Positions 12,002 through 22,780 of a DNA stretch of 64,000 bases are shown here, one piece after another. Position numbers and translations under genes: made by a program. Source of the DNA: Symbiodinium microadriaticum (taxonomy: Eukaryota; Sar; Dinophyceae; Suessiales; Symbiodiniaceae); NCBI GenBank assembly GCA_001939145.1, contig LSRX01000259.1:504837-568836 (forward strand), written 5' to 3'. Numbering within the stretch: position 1 is the first letter of the stretch; the number at the start of each line of letters is the position of its first letter. The notes below the pieces were generated by a model. That model was not told where the DNA came from. It saw only the letters and a list, made by a program, of their open reading frames with translations, and ran no database searches.

Positions 12002-12162
12002 NNNNNNNNNNNNNNNNNNNNNNNNNNNNNNNNNNNNNNNNNNNNNNNNNNNNNNNNNNNNNNNNNNNNNNNNNNNNNNNNNNNNNNNNNNNNNNNNNNN
12101 NNNNNNNNNNNNNNNNNNNNNNNNNNNNNNNNNNNNNNNNNNNNNNNNNNNNNNNNNNNNNN
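12002..12162. other. assembly gap (161 N)
   Basis: A run of N between two telomere-like heptad blocks. Confidence 0.99.
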
Positions 12163-12444
12163 TGGAACTAGGGTTTAGGGCATAAGGGGTTGGGGTGGGG
12201 GCTGGGATTTGGGTTTAGGGGTTGAGAGTTTGTTCGGGTTTAAGTTGAGGGGGTTGGGGTTAAGGGAAACGAACTCTCAGAATACTACAAGAGCCTAACA
12301 GGCTTAAAGGACCCAGACCTACACAAGTCTTCTCATTTGGTCGCTCAGTCTTGCGATTCTTTCAAGGGTTCATGATTGTAGGATTTTTTTTAAGGTCTTA
12401 AAAGGTTCTACAGTAACTAACAACCCCACGCATACGAGTGTCAG

Positions 12445-12578
12445 GGCCCTGGCTGGAGCATCACGGCAGGGGTGCCGCCCTCCGCAGGCACCACGTGCGG
12501 ACGGAGGCCCCAGAACTGGTCGGCAGGGTGCTGGGCGAATCGACTGTGCTTTACTTTGGAGGATCACGAACAAAATAG
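12445..12578 (+). CDS. candidate terminal exon
   Basis: Follows ACGAGTGTCAG and is open to TAG at 12576-12578. The reading PWLEHHGRGAALRRHHVRTE continues to LYFGGSRTK. It has strongly GC-ending codons, unlike the flanking DNA, but the other five frames are also open for long stretches. Unrecognised. Confidence 0.3.
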
Positions 12579-13115
12579 GAAGCAAGTTGGACTGGTGTTT
12601 TGGGTACACGACCTCGTCAGCCCTCGAGCGTCTCAATCTTAAAACCCTGATCTAAAGACCCCGGACCCCTAAACCTCAAGCACTATGTCAAACGACCGGA
12701 TTCTCCAGGACGTAGAACTTAGAACCTTCAGGTTATGATTGCTTCTGAAGCTTATTTCGTAGCCACGCAGAGCAAGACCTCGTCCATACTTCAAGGAGAC
12801 AGGGGCTCAGTGGCTTAGTAAGTAAGGGCTCTATATGAGGTACGATGCAAGTAGCTACGGCTACATTAAATTAACTATTTCATGCTGTATCCACTTCATA
12901 GTACAACTTGATGTGCTTGAAACAACTTATAACCCTGTTTGCTAAGTTCCCTGAGCCTGCAGGTAGAGACTCTTGGGACTCGACTGCAGCCCAATTAACA
13001 CCAAACTCCAAAGCCCTGCAAAGCCTATCTTATAACACCTCACTCAGCCACAGAATCAACTACCAAAGAAACCCCAAACCTAAAGACGCATAGCAACAAA
13101 CGCGCGTCCTACTGA

Positions 13116-13209
13116 TGATGATATAAATCCTGCATTACCTTAAGGACCCTAAACTATGGGAATTATTGTATATTTCCTTATTCTGGGTACTGCAGGATTT
13201 ATATCATCA
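13116..13209 (-). repeat. foldback element, family A copy 1 (inverted)
   Basis: Perfect 19-bp terminal inverted repeats TGATGATATAAATCCTGCA. The core carries CTTAAGGACCCTAAACTATG, the reverse complement of the core in copies 2 and 3. Length 94 bp, non-coding. Confidence 0.8.
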
Positions 13210-13395
13210 GCCGTAGTGCCGTAGTTTCAGTGCCGGCCGCCCTCATCCAGGCCTTGTCGTGCCAGAAGGGCCCCGGAAGCGCCAAGCCTGCGGGGGGGGG
13301 NGGGGTTTAGGGGCTTAGGGGGGTTTAGGTTTTTAGGGTTTGGGGCGTAGGCTTGACGGTTTGGGTTAAGGGCTGTGTGATCAGGATTTGCGCGG

Positions 13396-13725
13396 CTCAA
13401 TGATATATATATATATATGTGTGTATGTATGTATGTATGTATGTATGTATGTATATATATATATATACATACATACACACATACCTGTATATAGGTACAC
13501 ACACAGAGAGATACATTATACATATCTATATGTGTATATAAATATATGCACACAGATATCCAGGTGTATGTATGCATCTATATATAGATATGTATATATA
13601 CATATATATATATATGGTAGTAGATAGATATAGATATAGAGAAATGTAGATATATAGATATACAGGGTACGCCGATATTTAGAATATAGATATCTAAGTG
13701 TGAGTGTGTGTGTGTGTGTTGCAAG
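13396..13725. repeat. TA/GTAT/GATA microsatellite cluster
   Basis: Blocks of (TA)n, (GTAT)n, (ATAC)n, (GATA)n and (GT)n. All open frames here on either strand are translated simple repeat. Confidence 0.9.
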
Positions 13726-13920
13726 CATTTGTACACACCTATTACAGGTACTGTACATGCGCACATGGCATATGCATCAACCTTCTTGATTCAACGCAAG
13801 TACCTGATTGTACTGAGTATACGTCCATCCCCCTCGTTTCGTACTGACAACTTCTGCCTGTTCGAGCATACTATTACATCCTACTGCAGCACGCAGGTAT
13901 GTAAACGGCCCACTGTTCAG

Positions 13921-14204
13921 TTCATGTGCCCGTGCACTGTGTGACTGCAAGGCACCCAAGCTGCAGTAAGTAAGGATACCATCATCGCATCATGAGAATG
14001 CGCTGCAGAACCACGAAGCCCTGAAACCAGTAACAATCTCGTGATGGAATGGATACACCAGCACCTGTGGTTCCGACAACCTAAATACTGTTGTAAGTAC
14101 AGCAAGGGTTCAGCCCTATGATTACAAAGTATTGACCTAGTTTCAAATTTGTAGGGTTTGGCGCTATAGGCAAGGCACAAGTTTTATCAACGAAGCAAGC
14201 ATCC
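13921..14204 (+). CDS. candidate three-exon chain with very short introns
   Basis: Segments 13921-13965 (before GTAAGT), 14009-14092 (after GCGCTGCAG, before GTAAGT) and one from about 14153 (after ATTTGTAG) join in phase to a stop near 14204. The middle one reads PRSPETSNNLVMEWIHQHLW. The introns would be 43 and about 60 nt. The last segment conflicts with the minus-strand exon nearby. Unrecognised product. Confidence 0.25.
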
Positions 14205-14241
14205 TAATCCAGCGCATGTGAAAATTGCGGCTAAGTGTCTC

Positions 14242-14317
14242 CTCGCATCCATGCTCATCGCGTCAAACTCTACTGGCCGGAACTTCTCATCAAAGCCTGG
14301 GTCAAAGGTGCGAGGAT
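14242..14317 (-). CDS. candidate internal exon
   Basis: Preceded by CGATTGTGAG and open with GC-ending codons. Reads PRTFDPGFDEKFRPVEFDAM then SMDA. The most plausible donor is GAGACA, a GA donor, which is non-canonical. The frame remains open to about 14183, so the 3' limit is uncertain. The composition is convincingly protein-like, but the family is not recognised. Confidence 0.4.
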
Positions 14318-14906
14318 CTCACAATCGATGTTCTAAAACACTCTGGGCATTACGGGAATGTCGACACATATAACCGTACAGAGTAGCACGATCCTCCTTG
14401 TACCCTTGAATGGGGGTATATGGGCCCAAGTTGTATTAAGATGGTAGATGGAGGGTCTAGGTAGCCAGCACCTCTACAAGCAGCAGCACCGAAGAGTACA
14501 GCTTCAATCGGCCAAGCCGGGGTCGAAGTTTAACGGGGTTTTAAGGCTTGCCCGTAGCTCCAAACCCTACAAGAAAACAGGTTGACCTTTGATAGGGCGG
14601 TATGACCCCCAATAGCCTGTTGCCCCAACTGGGTGAGGTATTTCCCCTTAATCCTTAATCATCAACTTCTGAGCCGCGAACTCTAAAACACCTGAACCTG
14701 AACTGATGAGGGCTTAGGGTTTTGTGATCATCCTCAACTTGTCAGCTGGTGTAGGTTTAGAGAATAGGGTTTTGTGGGGCTCAGGAACTGCACCCTACAC
14801 GCAAGGCCCAAGCCCCTAGTTCACCCTAAGCCCTGACCCCTGGACCTTAAATCCTTAAACCTCAATCCTTAAACCCTAAACGGCCCTAAACCCAAACCCC
14901 TAAACT

Positions 14907-14972
14907 TCAGCGCAGGCGTCGCTCGAAGTGCGACGTCGCCAAAACATGAGCTTCGAAGCTACCCTCCTTCGC
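14907..14972 (-). CDS. candidate terminal exon, 21 codons plus stop
   Basis: The acceptor ACCTGCACAG is followed by AKEGSFEAHVLATSHFERRL, R and TGA. GC-rich against repeat-rich flanks (CCCTAAA heptads lie directly beyond the stop). Unrecognised. Confidence 0.35.
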   Translation of the reverse strand, partial: AKEGSFEAHVLATSHFERRLR

Positions 14973-15105
14973 CTGTGCAGGTTTTCAGACTCGGGGCTTC
15001 AGGCTTTGCCCCTAAGGGTCCGAAGGACCCAATAAGGAAGTACTTGGGCTTAGGATAGTAGATATGAGATGTGTAGGTTAAGGTTGGGGAGAGCCTATGA
15101 TTATC

Positions 15106-15219
15106 ACCCAGAGAACCCAATACCCCCCTTAACTAAGAAATATACCTCTAAACTATAGGGGCCTTAATATTATGATTTGAGGTAGATTCCTTAATGAAGG
15201 GATATTGGGTTCTCTGGGT
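15106..15219. repeat. foldback element, family B copy 1
   Basis: Terminal ACCCAGAGAACCCAATA and its complement TATTGGGTTCTCTGGGT enclose a core with GGGGCCTTAATATTATG. A diverged copy is at 29749-29858. Confidence 0.75.
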
Positions 15220-15638
15220 AGGTGCTTGGACCCTTGGGGTTTGGGTATCAGGAGTCAGGGTTTCCACCTTTTGGCGCTCACACTCGGACAAGCCAGGGTT
15301 GAGGCCCCTAGGGCACCCAACTTTAGGGGCTCAGGGCGAACCCCAGAAAGTTGGAACATAGGTCCAGGATGATGAGTGCTAGGATCCCTGATACTTTTAC
15401 CTAAGGGCATGAGGATTCGAATGCTCCAACTGATTGCAGCATCTTGAGGGCATGGGCTTTGCAGCTAGGATTGCAAGTAAGTTAGAAATAAACACAACCA
15501 ATGCAAGCCGATGGTAGACCCCCCAAACCCTCAATACGAGAGTCTAGCGCGCAGTAGACTCCTCCACTTTTTTGGTCCTTCCACAAAAACTTAAACCGAA
15601 CAAGGGATTAAGATACTGGGGTTGAAATGGTTTGGATT

Positions 15639-15890
15639 CTACCCGGTCTCCTTGGTAAACTCCCATTCCCGCTGGTTCGCGGCTGGGGCTACACCCCAAA
15701 CTCCAAGAATACCTTCTCTTGATTCCTGGTCTAGTCCGGCCTCGCAGTGGTAGAGCGGACGGTAGACGACACCTGAGGCTTCAACATCACTCCGATTCAG
15801 ATTCCCAACGTCTGGAACCCGACGTACTCCGTAGACCGAGAGGCTGGGGTGCTCCCGGTTAGCGGACCTAGTTCCTGTTTTGAAGTGTGC
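15639..15890 (-). CDS. candidate terminal exon, 83 codons plus stop
   Basis: The acceptor TTTGACACACAG at the 5' side is followed by an uninterrupted 252-nt phase-0 frame to TAG. Parts of the reading are HPSLSVYGVRRVPDVGNLNR and VVYRPLYHCEAGLDQESREG. Acidic and basic residues are evenly spread and no low complexity is present. There is no ATG, so it would be the last exon of a longer minus-strand gene. Overlapping open frames on the plus strand and in another minus frame are shorter or less protein-like. Product unknown. Confidence 0.45.
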   Translation of the reverse strand, partial: AHFKTGTRSANREHPSLSVYGVRRVPDVGNLNRSDVEASGVVYRPLYHCEAGLDQESREGILGVWGVAPAANQREWEFTKETG

Positions 15891-16016
15891 CTGTGTGTCA
15901 AACGTTGCAGCAACTACTCAACCCTGTACTTAGCCCACAACCCTTGCCGTGCAAGGGGGGAGGGAGGACATCAAGTTACGAGAGGGACGTTGGAGGAAAA
16001 CGCCTGGCAAAGCAGT

Positions 16017-16296
16017 TCACGCCACTACGTTGTACTGTAGAATAGTCAATGCATGATGTTCTTCACCAGCAGCTGAGCAGTTGGACACGGACGTGAAAGT
16101 ATCTAACTGAAACAGAAGCAACGGTTCACACTCTTTGGATAACTTTCCGTCAAGGAACTGACATTCGAGAACATGCCTCAATGAGCTTTCGCTTGCAGCA
16201 ACAGCAACAACGACATGGCAAACCCCTACAAGCAATCGAAACCTTGCAAGGAAATCTCTGTGCTGTCTTGTGTCAGAAATCTCGTCGGAAGTGATC
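16017..16296 (-). CDS. candidate exon, 92 codons
   Basis: After CCTTTTCCTCAG the minus strand reads ITSDEISDTRQHRDFLARFR, then a valine-rich stretch (VGVCHVVVAVAA), and on to a stop at 16017. It lies just upstream of 15639-15890 but would end by itself, so the two cannot both be terminal exons of one transcript unless this one is spliced earlier. Confidence 0.3.
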
Positions 16297-16780
16297 CTGA
16301 GGAAAAGGTTGAGGGTGGTCAGGCTTGCAATGCAAAACATGGATAGACGAGGCCGGGGATAAGAACAACAGAATACAGGGCCCTGAGTTACAATTGATTT
16401 CGGGATGTCTTCCTTAATTGTAGTTACATAAGAGACTATGCATATGGCCCCAAAACGGTGTAAGACGGGTCAAAGTAAAGATAAACAGTCTCACGTCAAC
16501 AGCTCCCTTAAACGGCCATAACTCAGCCCCAGCTCGTGCGTATCGAACTCCTTCTATGCGATGTAGTACATGTATACATCCAAGTCATATGATGAAGGCA
16601 TTCCATTACATAATAATGACACGGAGAAGAATGCAACGTGCTATAGAATGATTCTAGAAGTTGTGTATAGGTAAGCAGACGATACTCAGATCTCAAACAA
16701 AAGCCACATTGCACATCCAGCCACGTCTGGTCTGACAAGCGGCCCAAGCATGACCCAGAACTTGGTAGAAAGCGCCTGCG

Positions 16781-16990
16781 TCAGAGGCACCGGCAAACCG
16801 TGGCGACTCTGTGGGATTCCAGCCAGCACTTCCGACAATGAGTCTCAGGATTTGCGATTGCACGTGGTTGAAGTTGGGATTGCGGTTCAACGCAGCATCC
16901 ACGGCCTGAGCATTCGTAGAACTCCCCCGACAGCACTGCCTGACAAAGACGGCAGCGGTAGCAACGATTGTTGTTGGGATGTGGGAGTCT
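16781..16990 (-). CDS. cysteine-rich, possible zinc-binding segment
   Basis: One minus-strand frame has a regular cysteine pattern: CYRCRLCQ, then CSGRGCC, then HCRKCW and CRC, as in small zinc-binding modules (ZZ/RING-like spacing, no exact family match). A second minus frame over the same bases is also long and open and reads as an ordinary globular sequence, so the frame is not settled. Confidence 0.3.
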   Translation of the reverse strand, partial: RLPHPNNNRCYRCRLCQAVLSGEFYECSGRGCCVEPQSQLQPRAIANPETHCRKCWLESHRVATVCRCL

Positions 16991-17141
16991 CGGCGTAAGC
17001 ATATAGACGCCACTACGTATGCCCAAACTCAGGGTATTTCAGCACTCCCAACCAGGACAAGCTTGGCGAGGTTGCCGGTCCGAAGAGCAGCCGGACACTC
17101 ACTCACAATCAACAACTCCTTTAGGGCAACGAGCTCGTACG

Positions 17142-17235
17142 GTTGATGATATAAACTCTGCATTACCCATACTACATATACCATACTTCCCATAGTTTAG
17201 GGTCCTTAAGGTAATTCAGGATTTATATCATCAAC
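17142..17235 (+). repeat. foldback element, family A copy 2
   Basis: Terminal GTTGATGATATAAACTCTGC against TTTATATCATCAAC. The core contains CCATAGTTTAGGGTCCTTAA. Same orientation as the copy at 62500-62595. Confidence 0.8.
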
Positions 17236-17309
17236 AGTATCACTGGCAGAAAATCCCAGGCAGGGGATCAAAGCCTGCTATCTCAGCCACTACCACGGCA
17301 ACCCATCTC

Positions 17310-17510
17310 GTGCCAACTGCCAACACTGCTAACATAAACACCGACTGCCACCACCAAATGTGCCAAACTTGAATGTACCCAACCGTACAATCATGCCAAC
17401 ACCAACTGTGTCAACGCCAATTTGACTAATTAATACGAACACGAGCTGTGCTGTGCTTGCTGCCGTGCTAACACCGACTGCCAACTGTGCCGACACTGCC
17501 AACATGGACG
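17310..17510. repeat. degenerate TGCCAACA-type tandem repeat
   Basis: Repeated and drifting CAACACTG, TGCCAAC and ACCAACTGTGC words over about 200 bp. This is an old minisatellite. Its translations are low complexity and I do not treat them as genes. Confidence 0.6.
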
Positions 17511-17844
17511 ACAGCTCCCGACAGCTTGCAGGCAGATATGTCATTCCCAGGGGTGATATCTCTCAAGAAAGTTGGTGTTTGGTGTTGGCACGATTGCACA
17601 TTTGACCACCACATATCGACATCCATCTTACTACTCAACCCCGAGCCTCATGCCAGAGTCCCTCCCCTAAACCCAAACTCAAGGTATAGATTCTGAGCAC
17701 CATATCGCATGCCGATGACCCACCCCAGACAGCCACCGAAAATAAATACTAAGCTTTCAGAAAACTGGTAAACTACGCCACCCCCCCCCCAATTCTGAAG
17801 GACTACGAACTGTTAGTTACCCGAGCCAGGAACCATCTACTTGC

Positions 17845-17974
17845 TCAGCCCCTGATCCTTCGAGTATCGTGATGAGACCGAAGAAACTTTGCCACTTCAG
17901 GGTGGGCAGGGATTGAAGTAGAATCGGACATGAATGAGAACATCAAGCGTGCCAGCCAATGCGCGGCAAATTTT
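17845..17974 (-). CDS. candidate terminal exon
   Basis: After AATCGCTACAG the frame is open to TGA: KFAAHWLARLMFSFMSDSTS then IPAHPEVAKFLRSHHDTRR. A GTAC/CATA microsatellite lies immediately upstream, in the presumed intron. Unrecognised. Confidence 0.35.
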
Positions 17975-18094
17975 CTGTAGCGATTAAGTTCATGCATACA
18001 TGTACATGCATAGGTACTGATGCACGTATGTACATGCATACTTAGATTAATTGGTCCCTAGATGCATAGTTTTCACATACGCCCACAGTTGCAT

Positions 18095-18440
18095 AAATAC
18101 ACACATACACACATACATACATACATACATACATACATACATCCATGCATGCATGCATGCATACATACATACATACATGCCTAGCTACCTCGCTACTTAC
18201 TTACACATACACACATATATATATATATATATATGTGGGTGCGTGTATATATATATATATAGACACATACACATACCCACTGCTTGCATACATGCTCACA
18301 TGCATACCTATACACACATATATATATATTTATTTATTTATTATTTATTTATTTATTTATATACATTCCCAACACACAAAGACCCGTACACACATGCTTA
18401 CATGTCTTCCTACCCAGCCACCGACCCACCCACCCACCCA
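18095..18440. repeat. CATA, TA, TTTA and CCAC microsatellite cluster
   Basis: Blocks of (CATA)n at 18105-18178, (TA)n at 18216-18262, (TTTA)n at 18328-18362 and CCCA/CCAC words near 18415-18440. The 160-codon open frame across it is translated simple repeat. Confidence 0.9.
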
Positions 18441-18853
18441 GTTACCTACCTACGAGACCACCCACATACGCGTAAACGTGTAATTACCTGTCCATGTACA
18501 GATGCCCAGACATGTGTTTTCACATGCCGTTAGACAGTCGCACAGACAGAGAGACAGACAGACAGAAACGCAAACACACAAAGATAAGGCATATGCACAT
18601 ACTTTACCGTTTGTGTGTGTGTGTGTGAGAGCTTTTTGTGTGCTGATACACTCACAACATACGAGGATGCACGCGTGCACAGCAAAGGTGGTGAACCATC
18701 ACAAACGCATTCGATCGTTTCGAGGAACTCGCGAGTAGTCTTTCCACACGAAAGGTTTGAAAGGACATGGAACCCCTGCTACACGCCAACAGATAGCTCA
18801 CGTGATCAGTATCAGGTTGAGTTCGCCAGACGACACCAGCACATGACAAGCAC

Positions 18854-18908
18854 CTGTGTCCTGCCTGACGCCGCTCATAGGCCCGCGCAGCCGTGGCAGC
18901 CGCAGCTC
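18854..18908 (-). CDS. candidate internal exon, alanine-rich helix
   Basis: Bounded by GAAGGTCACAG and GTGCTTG. The 55-nt reading AAATAARAYERRQAGH has only GC-rich codons and looks like an amphipathic helix. It is short, so chance occurrence is possible. Confidence 0.3.
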
Positions 18909-20373
18909 CTGTGACCTTCGCGAGAGCAGTCCTGCTGAGCCTGGTTTCGATTCCTGGAATTTACGGGCTTTGTGGTTCCACTCCAGACTCTCCCCAGGTG
19001 GTGGGTCAGGGATTGTGGGCCTATCGAGGTTTGTGAGGCGACTTCGAAAAACAACAACCAATACAAGTTACCAAAGAGAGCAATGCAATAGAAATAGTTA
19101 TACAAGCATGAGACAAAGATGATACGAGCCCTCCAAGATCCATAGCATTCTCCTAGAAGTCAGCTGGATCGGGCCCACACACACAGGTTTTCATGGATTC
19201 CACAACCCATATCTCAAGTGCCACTTTGCATAGTCCCCCGATTCCGGTCTTTTGGCTTTGATGGCGACCGCAGCGCCTCAAAACTGCATATATGACGGTT
19301 TCGCGGTTTAGGGTCAAGGGGTTTTAGGCCTACGGGCTCATGCTAGAAGAACACCGGCAGATATGCATATGAAATAGCAAAGAAAGCAACCGTGGGCACC
19401 GTCGTCTCCGTCACTAGCACCAAATACTCCAAAACCAACATTCTGAGAACGTTCGAACGCCAGGAGGAATGGGGGGGATGTGATCCTTGCTACACTGTTT
19501 AACCAGCTACGCGTGTGCCTGGTTGACCCGGGAGAATATATACAGTAGATGCTTCGAAGAAGTGTACTAGAAGGATACTAGAAGCACAGCTGATATACCA
19601 GGCGTATGCAACCATGCACGTTCCTTAATGCAAATCCAGGTTGTGCAACGATGCAAAGATCTGCAGCCTAGGTGCGCAGCCGCCGGCGAAGATTCCAAAC
19701 TTTCCGAGATGCGACCACATCGGGAGCACTCGCCAAAAAGGAACAGAGTGCGAGTCCGGATTCTTGTGGGCACAGATCCCTTCGCTGTGCTCCTTGCAGT
19801 TTTCTGTTCTACGAGGCAGAAGTCGCGTAATTTTCCAGCGATTCTCGCATGCGCTGGTTTGTCTACCAAGTTAGGTTGAGCTAGGCTTGAATATGTAAGT
19901 TTTTGAAGCTGTGCGAAAGTCCTTTCGAAACTTAGAACCACGGCTACACACAATAAACTGTCTTCCCCAGAACACCAGAATCTCTATCATGCTTTGCCGT
20001 ACTGAGCTTAAAAGCTTGAACCTAAATTTGGGTGCAACCCGCGGAAACGCGAAGCACTGATGCCAGTATCGCGGCGAGATTACGTTTCTTTGTCAACTCC
20101 ATAGATGCTGCATGAACAGTCGTTATCATTAAAGCATCCGAGCTTGAGCCCAAAACAGCGGTTGAAAGGCATCGAACACGAATTGTGCAGAAGGTACCAA
20201 GTTTTCAGCTTAACCCAGATGTGCCTCTCCACAGCCAACATAATTTACGATCAACGAAAACTCAGTTCCTGGCTCCTGAACAAAAGAACCCCAACCCATG
20301 AAATCAGAACGCACGAAAATCGGAGAAGGTAGAATGTTGTAATGTATAAGGTCCAGGAAAAACAACTCTCGTT

Positions 20374-20463
20374 CTCTCTCTCTCTCTCTCTCCAATCTCC
20401 ATATCTCTCGCTCTCTCCCGCTCTCGCGCTCTCTCTCTCACTCTCTCTCTCTCTCTGTCTCTC
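20374..20463 (+). repeat. (TC)n microsatellite
   Basis: CT dinucleotides with occasional CG interruptions. It produces Ser/Leu-rich and Arg/Glu-rich false open frames on the two strands. Confidence 0.95.
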
Positions 20464-20607
20464 TGCGTCAAGCTCCGTTCACAGCCCGGTTTGGCCCAAT
20501 GTCGGCAGGGGACACGAACTACCACAGAAAAAACCCGAAACCCGGACGCGCTATAAACCAAACCCCTCAATCCCGAAACCCTTACTGACCGGCCCTTGAC
20601 CCACAAG

Positions 20608-20686
20608 CTTCCAAATCCGCCCCGCCGTGCACGAACTCGCCTCAGACTTTGCTGCGATGGCATCAAAGATCCCGCCCGCAACCTGA
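20608..20686 (+). CDS. candidate terminal exon
   Basis: After CCCACAAG the plus strand reads FQIRPAVHELASDFAAMASK IPPAT and stops at TGA (20684-20686). The codons are GC-ending. The upstream flank is the TC repeat and CCCTAAA-like words. Unrecognised. Confidence 0.35.
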
Positions 20687-20761
20687 TGCACTCCGGGCGG
20701 ATTAGGAGGTTTCCGGGAGCTGAAAAGCTTGAAGAACTGCCTTTTATAGGTGAAGCAAGAT

Positions 20762-20815
20762 GAACCCTAAACCCTAAACCCTAAACCTTAAACCCTAAAC
20801 CGCGCTAAACCCTAA
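20762..20815 (-). repeat. CCCTAAA telomere-like array
   Basis: Six to seven near-perfect CCCTAAA units. Confidence 0.85.
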
Positions 20816-21178
20816 ACCGTCTCAATTTCTCTCGATGTCCGGCACAGTCTCAGGGTTCTCGATTCTGTTGTAGGTTGAGGGCATTCGGGACACTATCCCC
20901 TTGACTCTGGTCCGAAATCTGGCTGCCTGAGCCCTTCACTCCAAACTTTGAAAACTAAAACGGAATATCAACCCTTTGCCCTGAAATTTTCGGGCGGAGG
21001 ATCCCAGGGTTGAAATGAAGGGCGTGGATACGACTTGCAGGATATGGGTTTAGGGTTTAGGGTTTAGGCTGCGCAGTCTTTTGGGATTGCGGGTTTGGGG
21101 TAGAACGGCGGCAGGAGCTGGGAGAGAAGGCTTCGATGCCTGAGGCTTGTACTATTCCGGAAGGACTGGCTACAGCAC

Positions 21179-21230
21179 CCTGCGCCAAAGCACTCATAAG
21201 CCACGTTGGCCGGGAGGACCGCGGGACACC
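21179..21230 (-). CDS. candidate internal exon
   Basis: Bounded by GTTTTCCGCTGCAG and GTGCTG. Reads CPAVLPANVAYECFGA. 52 nt long with GC-ending codons. No partner exon identified. Confidence 0.3.
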
Positions 21231-21496
21231 CTGCAGCGGAAAACCCCCGCACCTGAATGCTGAACCCTAAACCCGTATAAATCCTGAACCCTAATCCTAG
21301 ATCCCTAATCCTAAATCCTTAACCCTAAACCCCGAGTCCTGAACCCTAAACACTGAACACTAAACCCTAAATCCTGAACCCTCAACCCTGTGGACCCTTA
21401 ACCCTATAAACCATACACCCTACGAAAGCTGCTCTCAGCACAGTACCAGGTCTCCGTCGGTCGATGGAGTCATGGCCGAAGTCGGACGAAGCTCGG

Positions 21497-21660
21497 GGTT
21501 TCAGGGTTTAGGGTTTAGGGTTTTAGGGTTTAGGGTTTAGGGTTTAGGGTTTAGGGTTTAGGGTTTTAGGGTTTAGGGTTTTAGGGTTTAGGGTTTTAGG
21601 GTTTAGGATTTAGGGTTCAGGGTTTTAGGGTTCAGGGTTTAGGGTTTAGGGGGTTCAGGG
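21497..21660 (+). repeat. largest interstitial TTTAGGG array
   Basis: About 21 TTTAGGG or TTTTAGGG units with few variants, the longest such run in the window. Further blocks at 21741-21805 and 21975-22025 and the CCCTAAA-type block at 21264-21420 make this the telomere-like hot spot. Confidence 0.9.
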
Positions 21661-22617
21661 TTTGCGCTCTTGCAACTCGGACTCTGCCAAACGAGGTCTC
21701 TGTGTCCAACTATGCTTCCACGACTACTCTGACTTCGCAGGGTTCAGGGTTTAGGGTTTTAGGGCTTAGGGTTCAGGGGTTGCAGGGTTTAGGGCTTCGG
21801 GTTTAGGGAGTAAGCTACTATAATTAATGCAGAGACCCTGTAATATGTACTATATACGCCCATTATGGTAGCCTAAATCTTACGTTCCGTAACAGCAACC
21901 CAGGTTGGGGTTCAGGCTTCAGCGTTTTCAATCCTTGGTCTTTAGGGTTCAGGCTGTTTGGGCGTTCAGGGTTTAGGCTCTGGGGTGTTTAGGGTTAGGG
22001 TTTAGGGTTTAGGGTTAGGGCTTAGGATTCTGGGCTTGGGGGTTGAGAGCTTTCAAAGTTACGGATTTGGGCTGACGGCTTCGGCATTGGATATTTCAAC
22101 TTCAACTGCTTGCTATCGCAACATACAGTAAGGAGAGTCCAAACAACGATCGAATCTCGGCATTGAGATACGAAAACAAAAGATTCAAAACTCAATATGG
22201 CCGGCAACAACGACGACAACACAGCGAAAGGATTGTGGAGCAGTGGAGCTGTGTATGCGGGGTGTTATGGGGGTTCGGAGCTGGTCTCAGGGTTATTGGA
22301 AGGGTCTCATGAGTTTCAAGGCTGGTTCTGTAATGATTCGTGTCCGCTGCGTGCTTGGTTTTCTTAACCCTAAGGGTCCATGTAGCCAAAGACTGTATAT
22401 TGTGGGCCCAAAGTCCTATTTGGGCACATGGGCCCATAGGGTAAGCCGAGGGGATGGTGACAGGACCCTCCAAGTCAGGGCATTGGTGCAAGCATCAATG
22501 GTTGCTTCTGAGGCTTTGTGTTTAGGGTTTAGGGCCCGACAACACCAGCACAGGCAAACAAGCCCCGACACTTCGCGGAGTGAAGCAAGCTGCAGCAGCG
22601 TGCGTTATGTGTATATA

Positions 22618-22780
22618 CATCTATATATATATAATATGTATGTATGTATATATATATATATGTATACATAGAGATATGTATCTGCGTGTGTATACATACA
22701 TATATGTGTGTGCGCATGTATACCTACAGTCTACGCAACTACCTACCTGTCTATCTATCTATCTATCTATCTATCTATCC
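22618..22780. repeat. TA/GTAT and (CTAT)n microsatellites
   Basis: (TA)n and (GTAT)n at 22618-22710 and seven CTAT units at 22750-22779. Confidence 0.9.

Noticed and set aside
13227..13766. Ile/Tyr/His-rich ORFs on both strands
   Set aside because: Translated TA/GTAT repeats.
15544..15688. Minus-strand frame reading PSREPAGMGVYQGDRVESKP
   Set aside because: Competes with the longer phase-0 frame of exon 15639-15890, which has better composition and a better acceptor.
15735..15830. tRNA-like D-arm sequence (GTGGTAGAGCGGACGG)
   Set aside because: No matching B-box, anticodon arm or acceptor stem. The bases are inside a good minus-strand exon frame.
18051..18533. 160-codon His/Tyr/Thr-rich ORF
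   Set aside because: Translated CATA and TA repeats.
19567..19953. 128-codon minus-strand ORF
   Set aside because: Start not ATG, length not significant, and three frames are open in the same block.
20304..20681. Arg/Glu-rich and Ser/Leu-rich ORFs
   Set aside because: Translated TC repeat.
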